Assembly: GCA_038049695.1 (NCBI GenBank)
Contig: CP142451.1
Span: forward strand, 44,217,001 to 44,281,000
DNA from: Cinnamomum chago
Taxonomy: Eukaryota > Streptophyta > Magnoliopsida > Laurales > Lauraceae
DNA: 64,000 nucleotides
Reading direction: 5' to 3'
Position numbers and translations under genes: made by a program. The notes under the pieces were generated by a model. The model made no database searches. It saw only the letters and a list, made by a program, of their open reading frames with translations, and had not been told where the DNA came from. This document shows, in pieces, positions 1 through 10,533 of this stretch (positions within the stretch are counted from its first letter, which is position 1; each line of letters starts with the position of its first letter).

Positions 1-2069
1 TTCTTATCTCATAAATTTTCTAAGTTGATTGATATGCATGCTAGAGAACTTGAGTTCATTTTGACTGTGGCAACCCCAGTAGGCAAATAAATTATTTGTA
101 GAACCTTTTACCCTAGTTGCACAGTTCAAATATGAGAAGTGGTTTTAACCACAGATCTCATTCTATTAGAGATGTTTGATTTTGACGTCATCCTAGGGAT
201 GGATTGGATGGCAAGATAGCATGCCACAATGAATTGTTTCCATAAGACCCTGACCTTCAAGTTAGATGAGACACCAGCAGGGGTGCTGTTTCAGGGAGAG
301 AGGAGAAATCCTCGTGCAGGGTTTGTCTCATCATTGAAGGCTGATAGACTATTGGGAAGTGGTTGTGAAGCATATTTGGCGTTTATCACGGAGGATAAAC
401 GGTCCCAAGGGGTGGACGAGATCCCAATTGTTTAGGAATTCCCGGATGTTTTTCCGGAGGAGATTCCAGGTTTACCACCCATCAGAGAGATCGATTTCAC
501 TATCGAGTTGTTACCAGGGACCGCTTCGATATCTATTGCACCATATAGAATGGCTCCGACAGAATTGGGAGAATTGAAGACTCAGTTGCAAGAATTGTTA
601 GACAAAGGTTTTGTGAGACCGAGTATTTCACCTTGGGGAGCTCCAGTCTTATTTGTCAAGAAGAAGGATGGTTCGATGAGAATGTGTATAGATTACCAAA
701 GATTGAATCAAGTGACCATCAAGAACAAGTATCCATTGCCAAGGATAGATGAATTGTTTGATCAATTGCAAGGTGCATCATACTTTTTGAAGATTGATTT
801 GAGATCCGGTTACCATCAACTGAGAGTCAGAGAATCAGATGTGTTGAAAACAGCTTTTCGGACAAGATATGGCCACTATGAGTTCCTAGTGATGCCATTT
901 GGGTTGATTAATGCACCGGCAGTGTTCATGGCGTTGATGAACAAGATATTTGCAGAGTATCTGGATCAGTTTGTTGTATTCTTCATAGATGACATTTTGG
1001 TGTACTCCAAGACCAGAGAAGAGCATGAAGAGCATTTGAGGATAGCACTGCAACTCTTGATAGAGAATTAGCTGTATGCAAAGCTCAACAAGTGTGAATT
1101 TTGGTTGGAGCAAGTAGCATTTTTAGGGCACATCATCTCCAAAGAAGGATTATCAGTGGATCCGTCCAAGATTGAAGTAGTTATGAGTTGGGAACGACCG
1201 AAGAATGCGTCAGAAATTAGAAGTTTTCTGGGATTGGCAGGCTATTACAGGAGGTTTGTGCAGGGATTCTCCTCGATTGCGTCACCTTTGACGAAGTTGA
1301 CAAGGAAGAATGTGCCATATGTGTGGATAGATCGGTGTGAAGATAGTTTTCAAGAGCTAAAGAAGAGATTGACTACAGCACCAGTCCTTACTTTACCATC
1401 CGGAAGCGGCGGTTTTACCATTTTTACCGATGCTTCGAATGTTGGACTTGGTTGTGTGTTGATGCAAGAAGGAAAAGTGATTGCATATGGATCCCGACAG
1501 TTGAAAGATCACGAGAAGAACTATGCCACCCATGATTTTGAGTTAGCAGCGGCTGTTTTCGCATTAAAAATGTGGAGACATTACCTCTATGGAGAGAAGT
1601 TCGAAGTCCACTCCGATCACCGCAACTTTCAATACTTATTTTCTCATAAGGAATTGAATATGAGGCAAAGAAGATGGATGGAATATATCAAGGACTATGC
1701 TTTTCCAATCAAGTATCACCCGGGGAAAGCAAATGTAGTTGCCGATGCCTTGAGCAGAAAATCAGTAGGCTTGGCAAATCTAAGTGGCACTTGTATCTTT
1801 GAGCAATTTGAAGAGTTGAGCATAGACCTGCAGCCACTAAGGAGGGGTGTTTTGTTAGCTAACATGACAGTGTCAGAGCCTTCTTTTATTCAGAAGATCA
1901 AGGATAGTCAGTTGCAAGATCCAGAGTTGGCCAAGATTTCAGAGCGTATAGCAGACCGTCCTGATTTCCATATTGTTGATGGAGTTTTGTACTACTGAAA
2001 CCGTCTATGCGTGCCTAACATTGAAGATTTGAGGAATGATATCATGACCGAAGCTCACAATACGAAGTA
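1..2069 (+). pseudogene. GA1 Ty3/gypsy pol: protease end, reverse transcriptase, RNase H (5' part)
   Basis: Decayed chromovirus-type pol, read in one frame with no frameshift in this part. The end of the aspartic protease region is seen around 160-210 (a VILGMDWM-like stretch). Reverse transcriptase runs about 508-1300: [13 protein letters not shown], the catalytic FIDDILVYS motif near 985 and FLGH near 1123. RNase H follows (FTDAS near 1425, DHRN near 1618, then a linker with [10 protein letters not shown]). In-frame stops lie at 88-90, 217-219, 433-435, 1069-1071 and 1996-1998; those at 433 and 1069 replace glutamine codons kept in the sister copy at 46518-49334. The gene start lies left of the window. 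The integrase continues at 3992 after insertion of S1. Not functional; family assignment is secure from the domain order and the chromodomain at the far end. Confidence 0.93.
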
Positions 2070-2442
2070 TGTTAGGAATTTTGTATATTTCAATTTGATG
2101 GATGCATTATCATATTAGCATCATTTGAATTTACACATATGCATTGATTTAGAAAAACTTGAAATCTTGATTTATACATACATTGTTTTTAAGATTTGTA
2201 AAAGTATTGATTTATGCATGTTGTGTTTTTAATCTTGGATGCAATTGTATTTGAAAAGAGTTTTAGAAATCAAACAAGCCTTTGGTTTTAAAAGTTTCTA
2301 ATCTTTTTAGGCTTTTTATGTTTCATGTTTTAAAACCCTTAGAATGATTTAAAACATGTTTTCAAAGCTTGATTTAATGGCCCTTAAGTTCCCCTATAGA
2401 AATTCTTTGAAAACATGATTTTTAGGGACTTTTTGGCCCCAG

Positions 2443-2585
2443 GCCCGGTCGACCCGCAATGGGTCCGGTCGACCGAGCCCACTGCGGGTCGACTGGGTAA
2501 AGAGCCGTTGAGCTCTTTTCAAACGGTCAGTTTTATGACCGTTGAAGGCCAGGTCGACCGGGGGTATGGCAGGTTGACCGGGGAG
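2443..2585. repeat. GGTCGACC palindrome island in S1
   Basis: Three GGTCGACC words (2447, 2467, 2552) and two one-base variants (2487, 2572) stand in a GC-rich patch of an otherwise AT-rich LTR. The patch ends about 25 bases before the TATA box. Confidence 0.8.
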
Positions 2586-2615
2586 GCGCAGAAACCCACT
2601 TTTTGGGTATAAATA
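2505..2615 (+). promoter_or_regulatory. S1 core promoter: AACGG/CCGTT cores and TATA box
   Basis: CCGTT at 2505-2509, AACGG at 2522-2526 and CCGTT at 2539-2543 precede TATAAATA at 2608-2615. The central pair forms an inverted repeat (ACGGTC...GACCGT). AACGG is the core of the plant MSA element bound by three-repeat MYB factors. The TATA box is conserved in the other two S copies. Function is inferred only. Confidence 0.55.
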
Positions 2616-3594
2616 ATAGTTCATTCCTTTGCCAAAAGTTGAGGATTTTTAGACCTTCCTTGAGAAGTTTTGAGGCAAATCAAAGGGGAATGAACTAAGG
2701 GATGAAGGGAGTCATTAGGAAAGCTAAAGTTTGGATTAAATGAAGTTAAATCACCAAGTAAGCTCTACTTTCGTTAATCATATGTTTTCATGCTTTGCTT
2801 AATTATTGGTAAATCTTTTGTAGCATGATAAACTATGAGTTGTTGTGTCCTTAACATGTTTTATGTTTTGAATTGATTTATTGTTTTGGATGCATCACCA
2901 TTGATTCAATCCAAGTAGTACTTTAATTGGTAAATCTAAGTAAATCTTGTTAATGAAAGAATCTTTGAAATTATATGTAACATGATTCCTATACTTGGTT
3001 GAATCTATTGTTGTTGTTTTTCATCATAAGAAAATCTTTTTCAAATCTATCTTATGTTTTGGATTCAACATCTTTACAAATCATATGTAACTTTGTTTTA
3101 AAGTTTCACAACTTGCTTTGCTTTGATAGGTATATCATTTTCAAGTTTTTTTTATAATTACATATGATTTGTCCCCTTATTTCAATCAAATCTATTTTTA
3201 TGTTTTGAGCTATATTGTTGATTTGATTGACATCCCTATGCATCACATGTTTTGTACTTAGAATTTCACAACTTGTTTAGGATACAAATGTATATCTTTT
3301 ACAAGTTATTTTTAACATGTGACTTGCATTCTTTCATCAATCATAAATGTTTTTATGAGCTAAAACTTTCAAAAGCCTTAGGCATACATTTATGAGCTTT
3401 CATTTTAAAAATGATTGAGGATATCATACATACACATTGAGCATTCATCTTTGCATTCCGTGTGTGTGTGTGTATGATTTAGATTTACACTTCCATAACC
3501 GCCTAATTAAGAGGCATTGTAATGAGCTTAATTGAGTCTCCATCAAGTGTACTATAGACACTAATTAGAGAGATAACCAACCTTTTGGTTGAAG

Positions 3595-3732
3595 AGGTTA
3601 TTGCTTAGCCTAAGAAAAGCATAGTGTAATAGGTTGATGTTAAGCCTTGAAAAACATCATTGTAGAGGTTATTGCTTAGCCTTGAAAAGCATATTGTAAA
3701 GGTTATTGCTTAGCCTATTGAAAAGCATAAAT
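3595..3732 (+). repeat. 34-bp minisatellite in S1, four units
   Basis: Four imperfect units of about 34 bp with the common part GGTTATTGCTTAGCCTTGAA. The same repeat has three units in S2 and two in S3. Confidence 0.8.
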
Positions 3733-3991
3733 AGTGGAAATCCGGTGGGGTGTTGGATCACAAGCCGGTAGTGGATGTAGGCATTGAGGCCGAACCACTA
3801 TAAATCCTTGTGTGATGGTGCTTGCTTTGTGGCGATTGTTTTTATTAAGCTTCCGCATTTTGTTTGATAATCATCACTTGTGACTAGTTTATTTTAAAGA
3901 AGTTATAATTTGTCATAATTGGTCACATATTGTAGCTCACCCTATTCACCCCCCCCCCCCTCTAGGGTTAGATCCCAGGACTTTCAAAGTA

Positions 3992-5251
3992 TTCTATGCA
4001 ACCAGGCAGCATGAAGATGTATCAGAACTTGAAGGGCAGATTTTGGTGGAACAACATGAAGAGAGAGATTGTAGCATTTGTCTCCCGTTGTATGACTTGT
4101 CAGTTGATAAAGGCAGAACATCAGACGCCTCCAGGATTGTTACAACAGTTAGAGATTCCGGAATGGAAATGGGAGCACATTACCATGGACTTTATTTTGG
4201 GACTACCGAGGACTAGCAGAGGCAACGATGCGATATGGGTCATTGTGGACCGTCTCACCGAGTCAGCTCATTTCATTCCTATGAGGATAGGGAAGAAGAT
4301 GCACATGCTACCTTTAGCAGAGTTGTTTGTCAACGAGATTGTCAGTCGACATGGGCAGCCAGTTTCTATCACTCCTGACAGAGACAGCAGATTTGTCTCT
4401 AGGTTCGGGAAGATGATACATGAGTCTATGAGAACGAAACTATAGTTTAGCACGGCTTATCACCCGCAAACAGATCGTCAATCAGAGAGAACAATTCAAA
4501 CTCTTGGGGATATGCTCTGTGCTTGTGTGTTAGACTTCAAGACCCAATGGGATGAGACTCTACCATTGTGTGAGTTTGCTTACAACAACAGTTACCACTC
4601 GAGCATTGGGATGGCGCCTTTTGAGGCTTTGTATGACAGAAGGTGTAGGACACCTGTTTGTTGGGAAGAGGTCGGAATTCGCAGTTTCCATGGACTGACT
4701 ATAGTAAGTGAAACCAGCGACAAAGTGAAGTTGATCCAAGAACGCCTGAAAGTGTCCCGGAGTAAACAGAAGAGCTATGCGGACTCCCACCGCAAAGACT
4801 TACAATTCAAAGAAGGAGACAATGTTTTCTTGAAAGTGTCACCTACGAGAGGAACTTTGAGATTTCACGGAGATACATTGGACCATATGACATCATAAGC
4901 AAGATCGGTGTTGTGGCTTATAGGTTAGCCTTACCACCTGAGCTATCCGGCGTACACAACGTCTTCCATGTGTCTATGTTGAAGAAGTATGTCCCTGATC
5001 CTTCACATGTACTCCGGCACGAGCCATTGGAGATCAAAGAGGATGCTACCTATGTTGAGAAGCCCGTTCAGATCATTGATACTAAGGAACAAGAGTTGAG
5101 GACTCAGACTATTCAGTGGGTAAAAGTACTATGGGAGAATCATGGACCGGAAGAGGCAACATGGGAATTACGAGACCAAGTACAGAAGAAGTATCCACAT
5201 CTACTACCTGAGGTGAGTTTTATATTTCATTTGGAGGACCAAATGCCCTAA
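3992..5251 (+). pseudogene. GA1 pol: integrase and C-terminal chromodomain
   Basis: Continuation of the GA1 polyprotein after S1. The zinc-binding region ends with CMTCQ near 4095. The integrase core shows MDF (near 4189), a D-R-D around 4378-4386 and QSERTIQ near 4480, the expected D-D-E spacing. A CAG-to-TAG stop lies at 4443-4445. A deletion of about 19 bases near 4865 removes part of the GQKGKLS stretch and shifts the frame; the last part reads in another frame from 4913. The end carries a chromodomain-like region (VKVLWENH near 5120, EEATWE near 5150), which marks the element as a chromovirus, Tekay/Del-like. It ends 12 bases before the LTR. A strong splice-donor-like GAG|GTGAGT sits at 5210-5218. 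Confidence 0.92.
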
Positions 5252-5262
5252 GGGGTGGAGGA
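5250..5262 (+). promoter_or_regulatory. Polypurine tract of GA1
   Basis: AAGGGGTGGAGGA lies directly before the TGTAAGACC start of the 3' LTR, where plus-strand DNA synthesis would be primed. The same tract is seen at the end of GC2 and, reversed, in GA2 and GA3. Confidence 0.85.
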
Positions 5263-5658
5263 TGTAAGACCCCGACCCGAGTGAACCAAATTAGTGTTGA
5301 TTAAGTTGTGTGTTAGTCTTAAGCGTGATTAGTAGTCTTTGACTAAGTTGGGTTTGGAATAGCTTTTGATATAGTTTTGGGGAATTGTGATTGCTTTGTG
5401 ATTAGTGGGGCCCTTTGGGAGTTCCTTCCTTATGACCTTGCATGCGCTTGAAGACTTATCGGAGATTCTTGCATTCATTGTTTTAATCCCATTTTATTTG
5501 TATTGTTAATCCTTACGACTTTTATGTTGATCCCGTCCCCGTTCGAGACCCCGAAACCCGATTTCCTAGCCTTGAGGGCAAAACAATCATTGTGCACTAA
5601 ATCTGTACCCAAAACTTGATATTCCCGAAACCCGCGAAACATATACTTTTTGGAAACT

Positions 5659-5777
5659 AGATATTTCGGCGATCATTTCTTCCTTCTTCGCCAAATTCAT
5701 TCAAGATCCCAAAAGACATGATTTCAGCCCAAAGAGTATCTTAAGTAGTGGGACCCATTCCCATTTGCTTATATAAG
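5659..5777 (+). promoter_or_regulatory. GA1 LTR promoter: evening-element-like AGATATTT and TATA box
   Basis: AGATATTT (reverse of AAATATCT) at 5659-5666 lies in a block conserved in ten LTRs here; TATATAAG at 5770-5777 is the likely TATA box. Transcription would start about 30 bases later. Confidence 0.5.
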
Positions 5778-6604
5778 GGGAACCCATCTTCCCCATTTCC
5801 CTTTTCCAGCACAAAAGAGAACCTAGGTTTTCTTGCAACCTTTCTCTTTTTCTTCTTGCTCTCTCCATCTCAATCTCCTACTAATCTTGCACCAACATCA
5901 AAATGGAGGTCATCATTCTATTCCTCATCTTGAAGGTTAACTTTTGATACCATTTGTGAAGAAAACCCTCCATTCCAAGATTTCCTTTGAGCTTACCTTG
6001 CCCATTTGGAGAACCTACAAGTAAGAAACCTTCCCCATCTCTTAGATTTGTGTTTCTTTGATCTTGAAGAAGTCCCATTCTCATTATTGTAAGGTTTCCC
6101 TTTCTATTTCATTGTCTGACCATTTTAGGGTTTGTTTTTGGGGATTTTGTTCATAGCTTGGATCTTTGGCTTGGAAGAGTATAAGAGTTTGATTTCCTTG
6201 ATTAGAAGACCTAAGGCAAGTGGAGGAGTTAATATTATGAGCTTTCAATGGTTTTCATGAGGAATATGGTTGATTTGTCATTTCCATTCATATTTATTGG
6301 CTTGCATTGATTTTTGAAATAAATGCTTTGAATGAACCTTGCTAAGTCATTTAATGTTTTGGAAACATGTTGGTTATGGTACTTGTTGTCTTTTGGATAT
6401 ATCTTAAATGAATGTTTGTGATTTGGTTTCTCTTTCCTCTTGTGGTTGTTGTGGTTAAGAAGGAGGTGATGGAATGAACATATATTGGAGTTTTGGAGAA
6501 GTGTAGATAGAAGTATTGGAGGAGCTCTTAGCTCAGTTTTATTGCAGGGATTAAATGGAAGTGAGGAGAGTGGTTTTGAGGAGGAAAAATGGCTCAAATC
6601 TGAA

Positions 6605-7010
6605 CACAGTGGGTGTTTCCCGCACCTGGCGGTCAACCAGCGGTTACCTGTCTGCTAGCCGTCTGGTGACTGGCGGTTAACCACCAACTAGCCGAACAAT
6701 CGCAGTTACTTTTCCAGAGAACAACATTTTCGTCCTGAAAGCACGGTCAGCCTCACGGTTAGCAAGCGGCTAACCACCTAACCCATCGGCGGCTAACCGC
6801 CAGCCAACCGAACCATTTCGGTTACATTTCCAGTAACCAGTCTTTCTGTCAGGCCAACTGCTGTTAGCCGCGCAGTCAGCCAGGGACTAACCACCTAACC
6901 TAACGGCAGCTAATCGCCATCTGACTGCTAGGTAACCGAAATCACCCAGGCAACCATTCCAGAGAGCTCCTCGCTCGAGCGAACTCTCCGGTTTGCTCAA
7001 GCGATGAGCT
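6605..7010. repeat. Chimeric palindrome island in GA1 LTR
   Basis: Many GGTTAGCC/GGCTAACC-type words (for example GGCGGCTAACCGCC near 6788) spaced by TTCCAGAGA-type stretches, followed at about 6970-7005 by two words of the CTCGAGCG class. Two island classes thus sit side by side. Confidence 0.75.
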
Positions 7011-8009
7011 TTGTTGGTCAAAGACTATGTTTGAGACAATGATGAACTATTTAAACGTTTTGGGACTATTCATTTAGAACCCCTCTATGTCGAGGAGACT
7101 TACTAAGCAATGTACGAGGCCATTTGAGAAAGAAACCATATCACGAAGATTTCATTTGAAGTTTTGAAAATTCAAAGGGTATAAGGAGCCCGAGATGTCC
7201 CCAAACTCAAAGAGTACCAAATTATTATTAGATCGACATACGGGATCCCTATTGACTTCAAATAAATCTTGAACCCGATACTTTACCCAAAATTTCAAAT
7301 TTTTATTGTACTTTATCGATCCCGAGATTTATACTACATGCCTTGTTTTCCCGAAAGCATTGAATTACACTTACAATGGTTACTTGTCTTGAAGTGCATT
7401 GCACCACATGAAACGACAGTGTGCCCCTGAGCACCCCCGTCTTGCCCATTTGTTTATGTGTACTTGATTTACTTGCGCATGTCTCGATTTGTTATTTGAC
7501 CTATTAGTCGACACCACTAAGCTTGGATAACCCTGTTGGTCTGATCCAACGACTTGGAGATCCCCCTCTTGTCCCGCCAGCTGCAATTTGGATCCCACTA
7601 CCCGGTTATACCATGGTCTTGTCCCGATGCCGCAGATTGCTACTGTGGCTCCCGATGCCCGGCTCGCTACCGTGGTCATGTATAGTATATGTATATGTAT
7701 TTATAAGATCCACTGTTTCTCCTCACCTCGAGTGACTGAGATCAGTGCCTAGTTATTGCTCTGTCACTTTCGTGATAGAGGACTTAGCTTCATGTGGTTG
7801 CCATCTTGCTTGTTTCCCGTTTCCTTGGTTACCTTACATGTTTTACAATGCCTACTTGTATTTGAATAAATGTTTTATCTCATTTATAGAAATTGTTATT
7901 TAAACAAGTTTAAATGCTTTTGAAGGTAAATTCAGTTATTATTATATTGTCATTGTATTTTACCCATTTGCCAAACCGTCGTGTTTGACCCACTCTTTGG
8001 TACTCAGGT

Positions 8010-8099
8010 CCCGTTGTTGGTTATCCCGAGGAGGAGCACGAGGAGGCGGTCGGAGAACCGCAGCAGTTAGTCGAGTGGCACGCTGATGATGTCATTTAG
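8010..8099 (+). CDS. Conserved 29-codon frame in GA1 LTR (putative 3' exon)
   Basis: Open frame of 29 codons plus TAG, without an ATG, two bases after an acceptor-like ACTCAG. It is acidic: EEE at residues 7-9, EP at 16-17, EW at 22-23, DDV at 26-28. The same frame, length and stop recur at 27660, 35185 (-), 40403 and 59288. An in-frame TGA at 7986-7988 lies upstream, so it cannot be a longer unspliced frame. No known family is recognised. It could be the last exon of a spliced LTR or pol-LTR transcript; function unknown. Confidence 0.45.
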   Translation, partial: PVVGYPEEEHEEAVGEPQQLVEWHADDVI

Positions 8100-8492
8100 A
8101 CATTGGATTTCAATGAGAGAGATAACATTTTGGGAAAACTTTTAACCATTCTTTTGAGGATTGGCATTTTGTTCATATTGGCCTTTGTTGGCCTCTATTT
8201 TTGGGAAATGTAATTAAATGGTCTTTGTATAAACTCTAACTTACTTTTGGGTAACATGCTAATGATCATTGCTCATTCTGATACAGTACTATACTTGTGT
8301 TATTATCTTTATGATTAGAGAGGGATTGAATATTTGATTTGCTACACGCTTCCGCACTTAATAGAAATGTTCATATATGGTTGTGATATCCTCACCGCGG
8401 ACACCTGTGGAAAATTAAATAAATGTATAGCATTAAACCGATGCGGTACATTATTAGTCCCGATCCCGAATTCCCGGTCCGGGGTCGAGACA

Positions 8493-8917
8493 CTCTTCCT
8501 CCCTCCCCTCTTCTAGTTCTCTTCTAGTTTCCTTGAGAGCTTTCTCTTGGAGATCCCACCCATCTTCTTAAGGAAAGAGAACTTGATACGGGTCATAGCG
8601 TGGAAGATCAAAAGGTCTTGGAGATTCTGATTTGATTAGTGAAAGAGTTTCATCATCAAAGAAAGACACAATTTCTCCATTAGAGCACTACTAAGCTCCA
8701 AAGGTAAAATCTACTTCCTTGTATGTTGTAGATTCCGTGGTTCCATGTTTAGGAGTTGTTTCTATCTTCTAGATAGGTTATATTGCTATACATGATTTAT
8801 GAGTTTAAGAGATTGCATCCTGAATTGGGTTTTGTTGCCTTCTAGATAGTCGATCCCTGCATCAAGTGGGTCAAAAAGTTTTTGAAACATATCTGAAAGG
8901 CCTACCTACTTCCAACA
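8493..8917 (+). mobile_element. CO1 copia 5' LTR (last 425 bp)
   Basis: Matches 24003-24437 of the CO1 3' LTR over its whole length with about 20 to 25 differences by eye, and ends in ACA before the primer-binding site. The left part was separated by the GA1 insertion and lies outside the window. Confidence 0.92.
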
Positions 8918-8919
8918 AT

Positions 8920-8930
8920 TGGTATCAGAG
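8920..8930 (+). promoter_or_regulatory. CO1 primer-binding site
   Basis: TGGTATCAGAG, two bases after the LTR end, is complementary to the 3' end of initiator tRNA-Met, the usual primer of plant copia elements. Confidence 0.92.
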
Positions 8931-9192
8931 TCATACCTCATCTCTAATAATGTTACATCAATAAGCTTGTTCTAATCTTTGCATGAGATGCGAAGAGGAT
9001 AGAGCAAGGACTATGTAAGGATCAGTTTTTGATAAATTTACTTGGTTTAATAGTAGATTCATGTTTGGATAGTCACAAAAGGGTTTAATTATGATGGAAG
9101 GATGATAGGAAGCCATTGGAACACTTTAGAAGTGATTTGGTGAAGATTGGACATGAACTGCGGAAACCCAAGTTGCAGGTTTTCGTCAGCTC

Positions 9193-9244
9193 GGTCAACC
9201 GAGCACTTGCAGGTCGGTCGACCGAGCCCTATGGCCGGTCGACC
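9193..9244. repeat. GGTCGACC island in CO1 leader
   Basis: GGTCAACC at 9193-9200, GGTCGACC at 9216-9223 and 9237-9244, each followed by GAG. At the equivalent leader position CO3 has GCTCGAGC words and CO4 has a 16-bp GGCTAGCC palindrome. Confidence 0.85.
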
Positions 9245-9395
9245 GAGGACACTGCACAGCGGGTTGCAGAAATTGGATTTTTCAGTTTCGGGTCTTCTTT
9301 TACATCCTATTTTTCCAGCATTATTTGGCAGCTTATTTTTGTAATTTGTATGGTTATATGAGATACTAACTTGCAGATGATCATGTCCTCTCCAT

Positions 9396-9560
9396 ATGGC
9401 CCACAAGTCTTTTGCTTTCTATTTATGGTTATCGGTTTATTTAAGGCTAAGTGTAAAGGGCATCATGGTTTCCTTGGTTTCCCGTGAAAGGGCAAGACAT
9501 GATGAATTTCCCTATAGCCCTTTTATTTCCATGTTTAGATTACCATGTAAGTCTCATAAT
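9396..9560 (+). other. Conserved copia leader segment with short open frame
   Basis: A segment open in one frame containing VSLVSRERARHDEF, present in all three copia leaders (here, 32655-32818 and reversed at 53454-53640). Differences between CO1 and CO3 fall about equally on silent and replacement positions, so RNA-level conservation is as likely as a peptide. Confidence 0.45.
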
Positions 9561-9883
9561 CGAGGCATAGGAATTTATGTAATTTTTCTAAATTTGTAAA
9601 TTATGGCGATGTCCGAGACGAAGAAGGAAAGCGATGTTGGACTCCTAATCAAAGAGCTTGAAGATTACCAAAAGTGTTTTGGAGTTGGCCAAAGAGTTTG
9701 AGGAATTCCAAAGTTTTGAAAAGTCTAGAAGTCCAAGAAGTCTATTTCGCTAGGACCATGTGGAGGAGAGGACTAGTTTCTAATTTTAGCACTTTCTATT
9801 TATGGATGAATGCTTAATTTAGAATGTTTCCAAATCTGACTTGGAACCAATCTTTGATCATATCATGAGATGATTTGATGTTC

Positions 9884-9902
9884 ATATATATATATATATA
9901 TA
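9884..9902. repeat. AT microsatellite
   Basis: About nine AT units in the CO1 leader. Confidence 0.9.
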
Positions 9903-10533
9903 TGTGGGCCCTAATACCTTACAAGGAAATCTTCAATTATAAAATATTAAGTGGGAGCGGGGCATTTAAATTGAGAAATCCCCATGGTTTTCCACCATAA
10001 GTCCATTATAAAGAAAGTATTAGCCTCGCGCCATCGTGAGAATGGTCGTTCCCCCGGAGGGCTTTTATTTCTCCGGTTACTAGATATGGATCTCCTTTAG
10101 ATAGTATTGGTGAGACGGGGCAGGGGCCCACTCCCCAAGGAGGAGCTGTCCACAACGGTTGTCATGCAATGTTAGTTGGTGGGTCACACTTAACTAAAAT
10201 AATGATGTAGTATCCCCAAGGATTTGCCTCATGTATTTTAGAAACCAAAGTTAATCGGGAGTCAGCCATTCTTTGGATTGAGATACCTATATAATAATGA
10301 ATGATGGGGATCATGGATAGTTAGTCTTAATCTCAATTTTGACTAACTTTGATCCGCACCAATCTAGGTGGTATTTGTACTCCCCAAGGAGACATACCCC
10401 GGGGATTGGGATTCCGATGTATTCTGAATTTAGTGGTTATGAGGATTCCATATAAATTTGGTAGAATATTAAACCCTAATGTCATTTAAATTCATTAATT
10501 GAATGTATGTTTATGTGTTACAGTATTTCAAGC

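Larger units (their letters stand above)
2070..3986 (+). mobile_element. S1, solo LTR inside GA1 pol, TSD AAGTA
   Basis: A 1,917-bp TG...CA segment splits the gypsy integrase reading frame. The 5 bases AAGTA occur at 2065-2069 and again at 3987-3991, and removing the insert plus one TSD restores the pol frame. There is no internal coding region or second LTR, so it is a solo LTR. It has a TATA box (2608-2615), a palindrome island just upstream (2443-2585), a minisatellite (3595-3732) and a C-tract close to its 3' end (about 3951-3960). Two relatives lie at 24895-26455 and 41943-43805. The C-rich end resembles SIRE/Maximus-type copia LTRs, but that class assignment is only an inference because no internal region is present. 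Confidence 0.9.
5263..8492 (+). mobile_element. GA1 3' LTR (3.2 kb)
   Basis: Starts TGTAAGACC after the polypurine tract and ends GGGGTCGAGACA, where sequence matching the copia LTR begins (CTCTT, 8493-8497, is probably the right TSD; the left one is outside). It holds a shared U3 block at about 5570-5670, a TATA box at 5770-5777, a donor-like GTAAG at 6021, a palindrome island at 6605-7010, an acceptor-like CAG at 8005-8007 and the conserved 29-codon frame at 8010-8099. The length is unusual but typical of Tekay/Del-type chromoviruses. Confidence 0.9.
8931..10533 (+). other. CO1 untranslated leader between primer site and gag
   Basis: A long leader with no gag homology. It contains a GGTCGACC island (9193-9244), a well-conserved stretch at 9396-9560 that also occurs in CO3 and CO4, an AT microsatellite at 9884-9902, and then AT-rich sequence conserved with 33060-33913 and, reversed, with 34407-34711 plus 52691-53400. 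Presumably it holds the packaging signal, but no structure can be proven from sequence alone. Confidence 0.8.

Noticed and set aside
2443-2585. CRISPR-like spaced palindromic repeats
   Set aside because: Spacing is irregular, spacers are not unique and the context is a plant LTR.
3951-3960. C-tracts near S LTR ends and in CO1 gag (10669-10685) as functional elements
   Set aside because: Length varies freely and they may be partly assembly or slippage artefacts; the gag tract only causes a frameshift.
5902-5946. Short upstream frame MEVIILFLILK in the GA1 leader, with relatives in other LTRs
   Set aside because: Start codon and length vary between copies and it stops before the donor-like site; probably a chance effect of a conserved T-rich exon.
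7380-7679. Minus-strand frame of 99 codons in the GA1 LTR
   Set aside because: Lies antisense in the GC-rich repeat block, no homologous frame in other copies.
8920-8930. tRNA gene fragment
   Set aside because: Only the 11 bases complementary to tRNA-iMet are present, directly after an LTR: a primer-binding site.
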